Shown here one piece after another: positions 8,106 through 13,077 of a stretch of 13,077 nucleotides of DNA. The notes below the pieces were generated by a model. That model was not told the origin of the DNA. It did not search any database and was given only the letters and a program-made list of their open reading frames with translations. Position 1 is the stretch's first letter; every line of letters starts with the position of its first letter. A program made the position numbers and the translations under genes. This stretch comes from an uncultured Collinsella sp. (GTDB lineage Bacteria; Actinomycetota; Coriobacteriia; Coriobacteriales; Coriobacteriaceae), in contig URUW01000027.1 of assembly GCA_900551205.1 (NCBI GenBank), positions 1 through 13,077 on the forward strand. Direction: 5' to 3'.

Positions 8106-9647
8106 CTACTGTGAGGTGCTGAGCGAGCGCCTGACTGCATCACGCCAGCCCGCAAGGTTTTGCTCGCGGCGCTCGGCGGACATGTGGGGAAGGAAGGTCC
8201 TAACGATCTGGGCATTTTGCTCCAGCTCTTCCAGGTCTTCCCAATAGCCGACGGCAAGACCCGCCAAGTACGCGGCACCGATTGCCGTGGTCTCCACCGT
8301 CTCGCATTGCAGCACGGGGATATCCAGCAGGTCGGCCTGGAATTGCATGATGAACTCGTTGCGCGAGGCACCGCCATCGACAGACAGGCGCTCAATCGAA
8401 AGCCCCACGTCCTGCTCCATGGCGCGCAGCACGTCGTAGCTCTGATATGCCATGGATTCGCAGGCGGCACGTACGATGGTCGCACGGCTCGAGGCGCCGG
8501 TCAGACCGCACACGATACCGCGGGCATGCGGGTCCCACCAGGGAGCACCCAAACCCGCAAAGGCGGGAACGAAGTAGCAGCCCTCGTTGTCGCTAATCGA
8601 AGCAGCGAGTTGTGCCGACTCGCTCACGCTCGAGATGATGCCCATGTTGTTGCGAAGCCAGTTCATCGTTGAGCCGGCGGCAAAAATAGAGCCCTCGAGC
8701 GCATAGCTGACTTTGCCGTCCGCAGCGATACCGATGGTGGAGACCAGGCCATTCTTGGATTCGACGATCTCGTCGCCGGTGTTCATGAGCATAAAGCAAC
8801 CCGTGCCATAGGTGTTTTTGGTCTGGCCGGGACGGAAACAGCAGTGGCCGAACAGCGACGCCTGTTGGTCACCCGCCACGCCCATGATGGGCGGCATGTT
8901 GGTCATGATGTCGCTCGCGACGCGGCCGTAGTCGCCCGAGCTCCAGCGAACCTCGGGCATCATGGAACGTGGAACGTCAAAGAGTGCCAGCAGGTCGTCG
9001 TCCCAATCGAGCGTATGGATATTAAAGAGTGCCGTGCGGCTGGCATTGGTGTAGTCGGTGGCAAAGACCTGGCCGCCGGTGAGGTTGTAGATGAGCCAGG
9101 TGTCGATGGTGCCAAACATGAGGTCGCCCGCCGCCGCGCTTTCGCGTGCGCCGTCGACGTTGTCGAGAATCCACTGCACCTTGGAGGCCGAGAAATACGG
9201 GTCGAGCGTGAGTCCCGTGCGGGAGCGCACCAGCCCTTCTGCGCCCTGCTCGACAAGCTCGTCGATCAGAGGTGCGGTACGGCGGCACTGCCATACGATA
9301 GCGTTATAGATCGGCTGACCGCTCACGCGATCCCAGACCACCGTGGTCTCGCGCTGGTTGGAGATGCCGATGGCGGCGATGCGGTCAGAATGGATACCGC
9401 TCTTAAACTGGACTTCCATCATGACGGCGATCTGGCTGGCAAGGACCGCCATGGGGTCTTGCTCTACCCAACCGGGACGCGGAAAACTGGTTTTGACGCT
9501 GCGACGTGCCTGCGCGACGATGCATCCGTACTCGTCGACGATGGTCGCAAGTACCGAGGTGGTGCCGCAGTCGAGCGCCATGATGTAGGAACCGCCAAAG
9601 TTAAACGAGGCATCTTCCATGCCCAGGCTGCCCAGATTCAACGACAT
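8106..9647 (-). CDS. glpK: Glycerol kinase GlpK
   Basis: 513 residues, FGGY carbohydrate-kinase family, full length. GlpK phosphorylates glycerol to glycerol-3-phosphate with ATP. Glycerol-binding residues known from E. coli are all visible: Arg99-Glu100 in SNQRETTVVWD, Tyr151 in DPYFSASK, and Asp260-Gln261 in GVAGDQQASLFG. AIVWQCRRTA (116-125), TDYTNASRT (197-205) and NTYGTGCFMLMNTG (278-291) are near-identical to the family. Two oddities appear. The first phosphate loop reads ALDCGTTSVLA rather than ALDQGTTSSRA. There are also about 20 extra N-terminal residues. No histidine is seen in the 30 residues before GVAGDQQ, where Firmicutes enzymes carry the HPr-phosphorylated His. The ATG at 9647 has AAAGG 8 bases upstream; the internal Met10 has no ribosome binding site. 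It starts 13 bases after tsaC, so the two are probably co-transcribed. Confidence 0.95.
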   Translation of the reverse strand: MSLNLGSLGMEDASFNFGGSYIMALDCGTTSVLATIVDEYGCIVAQARRSVKTSFPRPGWVEQDPMAVLASQIAVMMEVQFKSGIHSDRIAAIGISNQRETTVVWDRVSGQPIYNAIVWQCRRTAPLIDELVEQGAEGLVRSRTGLTLDPYFSASKVQWILDNVDGARESAAAGDLMFGTIDTWLIYNLTGGQVFATDYTNASRTALFNIHTLDWDDDLLALFDVPRSMMPEVRWSSGDYGRVASDIMTNMPPIMGVAGDQQASLFGHCCFRPGQTKNTYGTGCFMLMNTGDEIVESKNGLVSTIGIAADGKVSYALEGSIFAAGSTMNWLRNNMGIISSVSESAQLAASISDNEGCYFVPAFAGLGAPWWDPHARGIVCGLTGASSRATIVRAACESMAYQSYDVLRAMEQDVGLSIERLSVDGGASRNEFIMQFQADLLDIPVLQCETVETTAIGAAYLAGLAVGYWEDLEELEQNAQIVRTFLPHMSAERREQNLAGWRDAVRRSLSTSQ

Positions 9648-9660
9648 CGCTTACACCTTT

Positions 9661-10404
9661 CTATTGCATCGGGTCGGACAGGACCCGTTCGATCTCTGAT
9701 GCGGGAAGTGCGCCTTGGCGCAGGATCTGGAGCCCGCCGTGCTGGAACGACACGATGGTCGAGGCGTCGCGACACGGGGTCTCACCGGCGTCGACGGCAA
9801 CATCGACCCCCTCCAGGATGCGACCCTCGACGGCGGCAAAGCTTGCCGGCGAGGGCGCGCCGTGCGTATTGGCGCTCGTACAGGCAAGGGGGCTGCCGCA
9901 GGCGCGAATGAGCGCTTGGACCACGGGAGAGGCCGAAGCGCGCAGGGCCACGGTGTCGTCGGCAGCGCGCATAAAGGTCGGCACGCAGGGGGCTGCCTTG
10001 ACCACGATGGTCAGGGCGCCCGGCCAGCATCGTCGGGCAAGCACACGAGCCTCTTCGGGGATATCCACGCCATAGCGGTCGAGTGCTTCGACGCCATCGA
10101 CCAGCCAAGCAACGGTTTGCGTGAGTTCACGTTGCTTGAGAGTGAAGATGCGTCGATAGCCGGTGCCGAGCGCAGGGACCGCGGCACCGTTGACGACAGC
10201 CTGCGGATCGCTCGGCCACGATGGGAATTCGCTTGTATCTTGGGGCACGGCGTCCGAGAAGGCGTTGACTGCCACGGCGACACCGTAGACGGTCTCGGTC
10301 GGGATCAAGGCCAGGCCGCCGCGGCCGAGCACCTCGGCCGTGCGCTCGACGGCAAGCCGATGCGGCTCGCGCGCTCCCTCGTATACCCGATAGACCGTCT
10401 GCAT
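9661..10404 (-). CDS. tsaC: L-threonylcarbamoyladenylate synthase (Sua5/YciO/YrdC family)
   Basis: 247 residues. The enzyme makes threonylcarbamoyl-AMP from threonine, bicarbonate and ATP for the universal t6A37 modification of ANN-decoding tRNAs. Visible YrdC-fold motifs: LIPTETVYGVAV (33-44), the KxR motif KQR (90-92), RRCWPGALTIVVK (124-136), DTVALRAS (150-157) and CTSANTHG (175-182). The C-terminal Sua5 domain is absent, so this is the short TsaC/YwlC type. Between PTETVYG and KQR there are 48 residues, roughly 25-30 more than usual, rich in small and polar residues (about 48-82). The ATG at 10404 has AAGGGG about 12 bases upstream, rather far, but an in-frame stop lies 5 codons upstream. 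It lies after hicB and 13 bases before glpK. In many bacteria it directly follows prmC. Confidence 0.9.
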   Translation of the reverse strand: MQTVYRVYEGAREPHRLAVERTAEVLGRGGLALIPTETVYGVAVAVNAFSDAVPQDTSEFPSWPSDPQAVVNGAAVPALGTGYRRIFTLKQRELTQTVAWLVDGVEALDRYGVDIPEEARVLARRCWPGALTIVVKAAPCVPTFMRAADDTVALRASASPVVQALIRACGSPLACTSANTHGAPSPASFAAVEGRILEGVDVAVDAGETPCRDASTIVSFQHGGLQILRQGALPASEIERVLSDPMQ

Positions 10405-10422
10405 GTGTATGCCAGCCCCTTA

Positions 10423-10491
10423 CGCTCTGGTGCAAGTTTGTTTACTGTGGGGCATTCTCGCACGAAACGTTCAACCTATTTGCCCAGAGCG
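10423..10491 (-). repeat. Inverted repeat in the tsaC leader
   Basis: CGCTCTGG (10423-10430) matches CCAGAGCG (10484-10491) as a perfect 8-base inverted repeat. Beyond one bulged base, GCAA (10432-10435) and TTGC (10480-10483) continue the pairing. The loop is about 44 bases. It lies in the 134-base gap between hicB and tsaC and ends next to the AAGGGG of tsaC. It could fold in RNA or be a protein site; neither can be decided here. I see no convincing promoter in this gap. Confidence 0.4.
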
Positions 10492-10538
10492 CATGTTGGT
10501 TTGGTGAGCGGCTCTAGTAGTCGGTGAAAGTGAGGGGG

Positions 10539-10985
10539 TTATTGGACTGCGACGAACTTCTTTGGCCTGCCGGCGTGGCGTTCTTGGGCGGCGTAGCGCT
10601 CGATGCTGTCTATCGTTATCATCCGACGGCCGTCGACGAGTTCAACATCGAGCTTTCCGGCTTTGACCAGCGCGGTAATCCGCGGAGCGGAGACTTTGAG
10701 GTCCAGCGCTGCGTCTTTAAATGTTCGGCACGCCGCTTCCCGAGCGTCCTCGTGGTCGATTTCGACCGAAAGGGCCACGACCTCGGCCGAGCGTTCGTAC
10801 CCCGCCGGAGTCAAACCGTTGTTGAGGTCATCGGCCAAAAACGCCATCAGCGCCTCGGTGGCATGGGCAATAGCTTCTTCGCGCGTATCGCCATCGGCAA
10901 AGGCGCCGGGAATCTGCGGGAAGCTAGCGCAGTAACCGTCATCTTCCTTTATGAGAACGCAGTCATAGGTAAATCGCTGCCTCAT
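10539..10985 (-). CDS. hicB: HicB-family antitoxin with C-terminal excisionase-like DNA-binding domain
   Basis: 148 residues. The N-terminal part (about 1-55) is the HicB partial RNase H-like fold: FTYDCVLIKEDDGYCASFP, then PGAFADGDTREEAIAHATEAL, matching the family's SFPDLPG..T.GDT.EEA pattern. It neutralises HicA. The C-terminal part (about 85-135: FKDAALDLKVSAPRITALV, then AGKLDVELVDGRRMITIDSIERY) reads like the winged helix of excisionase/MerR-type proteins (AA..LGVS...V..L...GKL...VGGRR.I....), followed by a basic tail (AGRPKK). HicB proteins more often carry ribbon-helix-helix or Xre domains. The ATG at 10985 has GGAGG 4 bases upstream, so it is preferred over the open frame reaching 11030. 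It begins 11 bases after hicA. A perfect palindrome over the hicA promoter is its likely operator. Confidence 0.88.
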   Translation of the reverse strand: MRQRFTYDCVLIKEDDGYCASFPQIPGAFADGDTREEAIAHATEALMAFLADDLNNGLTPAGYERSAEVVALSVEIDHEDAREAACRTFKDAALDLKVSAPRITALVKAGKLDVELVDGRRMITIDSIERYAAQERHAGRPKKFVAVQ

Positions 10986-10996
10986 TTTGCCTCCAA

Positions 10997-11182
10997 CTAC
11001 CATCCAGCTTGGCGACGAATACTTGCCCACGTGCCCTTCTTTGGTCGATCACCACCAGAGCCGTTCACGGTGACAACGCGGTCACCAGAAACATACTTAG
11101 CATGGCTACCGACTTGCGCGACCTTCACGAATCCATCGTGCTTGAGTAGGGCAATGATTTCCCGAAAGGTAGGAGGTTGCAT
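10997..11182 (-). CDS. hicA: HicA-family mRNA interferase toxin
   Basis: 61 residues, the usual HicA size. HicA is a double-stranded RNA-binding-fold ribonuclease that cleaves mRNA when not held by HicB. Visible features: FREIIALLKHDGF (6-18), then VKVAQVGSHAKYVSGDRVVTV, where His27 in GSHAKY is the conserved catalytic histidine. The family C-terminus follows (KKGTWASIRRQAGW). I chose the ATG at 11182 because AAAGAGG lies 7 bases upstream. The ATG at 11203 would fall at the predicted transcription start with no ribosome binding site. Toxin first, antitoxin second is the usual hicAB order. The pair sits between prmC and tsaC, with an AT-rich 47-base flank on the prmC side. Confidence 0.9.
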   Translation of the reverse strand: MQPPTFREIIALLKHDGFVKVAQVGSHAKYVSGDRVVTVNGSGGDRPKKGTWASIRRQAGW

Positions 11183-11207
11183 TGGCCGACCTCTTTCAGC
11201 CATCCTA

Positions 11208-11227
11208 ATTATAAACTACTTTATAAT
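11208..11227. promoter_or_regulatory. Perfect palindrome over the hicA promoter, predicted HicB operator
   Basis: ATTATAAA (11208-11215) and TTTATAAT (11220-11227) are perfect 8-base inverted arms with a 4-base spacer (CTAC). The left arm contains the predicted -10 box of hicA. HicB antitoxins are known to autoregulate their operons by binding palindromes at the promoter. No similar palindrome is seen in the neighbouring gaps. Confidence 0.65.
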
Positions 11228-11236
11228 TTTTGCTAA
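11208..11236 (-). promoter_or_regulatory. Predicted hicAB promoter
   Basis: On the minus strand, TTAGCA (11236-11231) and a consensus TATAAT (11213-11208) are 17 bases apart. Transcription would begin near 11201, leaving about 19 bases before the hicA ATG at 11182, enough for the AAAGAGG ribosome binding site. The whole region 11204-11250 is AT-rich, unlike its surroundings. Confidence 0.7.
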
Positions 11237-11250
11237 CCAGTTAATAAATA

Positions 11251-12501
11251 TTACTGGCGCTGCTTGGGCTCGGTGACGATGGCCCGAACGATGCGGGGGC
11301 GATCGGTGAGGTCGTGGACGATACGCACGTCCGAAAGGCCCGCTTGGCGACAGAGCTCGGCCGCGGCGTCGAGGGCGCCCTCGTAGAGCTCGCAAGCAAA
11401 CAGGCCGCCGGCGCGCAGCATATAGGGTGCCGCATTGAGCAGACGGCGGAAGATGTCCAGGCCGTCGGCACCGCCCTCGAGAGCCAAATCGGGCTCAAAG
11501 TCCTTGACCTCGTGCGGCAGCGAGCGCATGACGTCGGTCGGGATGTAGGGTGGGTTGGAGACGAGCACGTCGAAGGTGCCCCACTCGTCGTGGGGAATGG
11601 AGCTCACCAGGTTGGTGAGGCTGAAGGCAACCTCATCTGCCGTGAGGCCGAGCGCGTCGCGGTTTTTGGTGGCCAGATCGATAGCGCGCGGCTCGATATC
11701 GGTGGCGGTGCAGGTGACATGGCCGCGGCGCTCCCAGGCAAGGGAGAGCGAAATGCAGCCTGTGCCGCAACCGACCTCGAGAACGCGAGCGATACGGGGC
11801 TCGACCGGAGCGGGCGCGGCGGCATACTGAGCTGAAGCCATCTCCTGGTCGGCACCCTCGATGGCGATGCCGTATTCGTCGAGCTCGGGCTCGGCGGCTT
11901 CCGCAGTCTCGGCTTCCGCCGCCTGCGCAGCGGCTTGTTCGGCCTCGCGGTCGGCCAGTTCCTCGGCATAGGCGCGGCTGCCCAGCACATCGCCGCCTAG
12001 CGCCGCCTCGTCGGCAGCTGTGAGGTTGGCGGCACGGCGCTCGGCCGTCGCTCGCTCGTCGGCCAATGCGGCTTCGGCTTTGCGCGCTTCCTCGACCTCA
12101 TCGTTCCAAGGCAGCTCAACGCGCTGACGGGCGACAGCCTCGGGGCTCAGCACCTCGGCATCCAGATAATTAAGGACTTCCTCGACGAGCATCTCGGTCT
12201 CGGGACGCGGAATGAGCACACCGGGGGCGCACGCGACATCGATCATGCGAAACTGCGTGCTGCCCGTGATGTATTGCAGCGGCTCGCCCTTAGCGCGACG
12301 AACGACGGCCGCATGCATGGTCTCGAGCTGGGCCGCGTTAAGCGTCTCGTCCATACGCATATATAGGTCAATGCGCGCCAGGCCCGTGGCGGCGCACAGC
12401 AGCCACTCGGCAGAAAGACGGGGGTGCTCCTCGCCGCGCTCGGCCAGGTACTCCTTGGTCCACTCGAGACAACGCTTGATGGTCCAGATCTCGTTTGCCA
12501 T
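11251..12501 (-). CDS. prmC: Peptide chain release factor N5-glutamine methyltransferase PrmC with large acidic insertion
   Basis: 416 residues; family members are usually about 280-290. PrmC methylates the glutamine of the GGQ motif in release factors RF1 and RF2 using S-adenosylmethionine. The N-terminal helical domain (1-75) is followed by QYITG (76-80) and PRPETE (98-103). SAM-binding motif I, LEVGCGTGC, is at 241-249; the substrate-glutamine motif NPPY at 316-319; and EPDLALEGGADGL at 336-348. Between PRPETE and motif I lie about 137 residues instead of roughly 20. This insertion (about 115-235) is rich in Ala and Glu, looks helical or disordered, and matches no domain I know. The ATG at 12501 has AGAGGGGAGG 5 bases upstream. 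The longer open frame to 12576 starts inside the predicted -35 box. It is followed by hicAB rather than tsaC. Confidence 0.93.
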   Translation of the reverse strand: MANEIWTIKRCLEWTKEYLAERGEEHPRLSAEWLLCAATGLARIDLYMRMDETLNAAQLETMHAAVVRRAKGEPLQYITGSTQFRMIDVACAPGVLIPRPETEMLVEEVLNYLDAEVLSPEAVARQRVELPWNDEVEEARKAEAALADERATAERRAANLTAADEAALGGDVLGSRAYAEELADREAEQAAAQAAEAETAEAAEPELDEYGIAIEGADQEMASAQYAAAPAPVEPRIARVLEVGCGTGCISLSLAWERRGHVTCTATDIEPRAIDLATKNRDALGLTADEVAFSLTNLVSSIPHDEWGTFDVLVSNPPYIPTDVMRSLPHEVKDFEPDLALEGGADGLDIFRRLLNAAPYMLRAGGLFACELYEGALDAAAELCRQAGLSDVRIVHDLTDRPRIVRAIVTEPKQRQ

Positions 12502-12549
12502 GGGGCCCTCCCCTCTTAAGCGCCGGGCGGCGCGCGAATGTCGGAGCAG

Positions 12550-12576
12550 ATTGTAAGCGAGGCCAGCGCTTGGCAA
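12550..12576 (-). promoter_or_regulatory. Predicted prmC promoter
   Basis: On the minus strand, TTGCCA (12576-12571) and TACAAT (12555-12550), each 5 of 6 to consensus, are 15 bases apart, a short but tolerated spacing. Transcription would start near 12543, about 42 bases before the prmC ATG. A small hairpin, GCGCC/GGCGC (12520-12524 with 12529-12533), would form in the leader just before the ribosome binding site. Confidence 0.5.
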
Positions 12577-12891
12577 GGGACGATTGAAGGCGATTATCGA
12601 GAATCAGCCCAGATTTTTGCTTGGAGCCCACCCGAAGTGTTCATTCGTCGACGTCTAAATCTGCATCCGTCAAGCTTTTGGCAAGGTTGCCCAAAACTGA
12701 CCAATATCTAACCAAATACTTGCCAAATCACTTGACGCGCGACGCATCAAAAAATGCACTGCGACTTCTTGGACGATTTTTTGAGCAATATTTTCGGCAG
12801 AAGATGCACGCCGTTAATTGCTTTAAGCAGGTAGCTGGCTTAATGGCCATCAAAGCCGATTAAATAACATCTCAAAGCAATGTGCACAACC

Positions 12892-12920
12892 TAGTCATTT
12901 AAGAACGTCCCCAATGACTA
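12892..12920 (-). repeat. REP-like inverted repeat around GGGGACGTTCTTA
   Basis: TAGTCATT (12892-12899) and AATGACTA (12913-12920) are perfect 8-base inverted arms with a 13-base spacer. On the minus strand the element reads GTAG at its foot, then the arm, then GGGGACGTTCTTA, then the closing arm. A GTAG-type foot next to an imperfectly palindromic hairpin is the layout of REP sequences mobilised by IS200-like Y1 (RAYT) transposases. No transposase gene is present here. Confidence 0.5.
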
Positions 12921-12927
12921 CCTTGGA

Positions 12928-12977
12928 AACGCCGCAGGTTGAGCATACCGCATCCGGAGCAAGGCAACGCCGCAGGT
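12928..12977. repeat. 12-base direct repeat
   Basis: AACGCCGCAGGT occurs at 12928-12939 and again at 12966-12977, 38 bases apart. It lies between the REP-like palindrome and the terminator. The spacer sequences differ, so this is a short repeat and not a tandem array. Further along, GGACG and CGTCC around 12981-13002 can pair weakly. Confidence 0.4.
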
Positions 12978-13022
12978 AGAGGACGGACAGCGAGCGACGT
13001 CCAGGGCGAACAAGTTGGCATG

Positions 13023-13064
13023 AAAAAGGCAAGGCATAGACCTTCTGGTCATGCCTTGCCTTTT
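13023..13064. terminator. Strong intrinsic terminator, probably bidirectional
   Basis: Bases 13024-13037 and 13051-13064 form a perfect 14-bp stem (core GGCAAGGCAT/ATGCCTTGCC). After one bulged A, GACC/GGTC adds four pairs around a TTCT loop. On the minus strand the stem ends in TTTTT; on the plus strand in TTTT. The minus-strand reading would end a gene beyond the right edge, before prmC. The plus-strand reading has no gene upstream within the window. Confidence 0.9.
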
Positions 13065-13077
13065 GAATGACAAATTG

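Larger units (their letters stand above)
12577..13077. other. Stretch without genes upstream of prmC
   Basis: No credible gene is seen on either strand. Bases about 12640-12890 are clearly more AT-rich than the rest of the window and contain only short open frames. The longest (plus strand 12621-12863, 80 codons from a TTG) has no ribosome binding site and no recognisable protein pattern. A small imperfect hairpin, TTTTGG/CCAAAA with one bulged C, lies at 12676-12696. Further right come a REP-like inverted repeat, a 12-base direct repeat and a strong terminator, each listed separately. The stretch may be the remnant of a decayed or mobile segment; that is inference. Confidence 0.6.

Noticed and set aside
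11183..11203. ATG at 11203 as the hicA start
   Set aside because: It coincides with the predicted transcription start and has no spaced ribosome binding site. The ATG at 11182 has AAAGAGG and gives the usual HicA length.
12502..12576. Longer prmC start at 12576
   Set aside because: The extra residues are Arg-rich and unlike PrmC, and the start would sit inside the predicted -35 box; ATG 12501 has a strong ribosome binding site.
12621..12863. 80-codon plus-strand open frame upstream of prmC
   Set aside because: It starts with TTG, has no ribosome binding site or promoter that I can see, and its translation resembles no family. Its length is compatible with chance in an AT-richer stretch.
12921..13020. 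CRISPR-like array from the repeated AACGCCGCAGGT
   Set aside because: There are only two copies of 12 bases with no third unit, and the repeat is not palindromic.

Overview
The window is bacterial, GC-rich (about 60% by eye) and gene-dense. Every recognisable gene is on the minus strand, so transcription runs from high to low coordinates. The gene content (anaerobe-type F1Fo operon, Upp, GlpK, PrmC, TsaC, HicAB), the GC-rich codon use and the Ala/Glu-rich additions suggest a gut actinobacterium of the Coriobacteriia, probably Collinsella-like. That assignment is an inference from protein style, not from a marker gene.

Layout in the direction of transcription. From 13077 to about 12577 is a stretch without genes. 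It holds a strong intrinsic terminator at the edge (13024-13064), a 12-base direct repeat, and an inverted repeat around GGGGACGTTCTTA that resembles a REP-type palindrome. Next come prmC (release-factor glutamine methyltransferase, with a large acidic insertion); a hicA-hicB toxin-antitoxin pair with its own promoter and a perfect palindrome over the -10 box; tsaC/ywlC (tRNA t6A synthesis, with an insertion near its active-site loop); glpK (glycerol kinase); and upp (uracil salvage). A GC-rich hairpin follows upp. The ATP synthase operon then starts from its own promoter (7116-7143): an AtpI-like small membrane protein, then atpB, E, F, H, A, G, D and C in canonical order. A textbook terminator ends the operon, and its U-tract touches the ribosome binding site of murA, whose first 27 codons reach the left edge.

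How the genes work together. The atp genes encode a complete F1Fo complex: a, c and b in the membrane; delta, alpha, gamma, beta and epsilon in F1. Most are joined by 1-11 base overlaps or gaps of a few bases. The c-subunit residues fit proton rather than sodium coupling. In this sequence atpA carries a single missing base near 3308 that splits the alpha subunit into a 428-residue ORF and an out-of-frame C-terminal part. All neighbouring genes are intact, so this is either a sequencing error or a very recent lesion. prmC and tsaC are translation-related genes that are neighbours in many bacteria; here the hicAB module sits between them.

Most interesting points: the HicB antitoxin with a C-terminal excisionase-like DNA-binding domain and a matching predicted operator; the roughly 120-residue Ala/Glu-rich insertion in PrmC; the signal-peptide-like N-terminus of AtpF; the atpA frameshift; and the REP-like palindrome. 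I found no CRISPR array, rRNA, tRNA, prophage or clearly novel multi-gene system.
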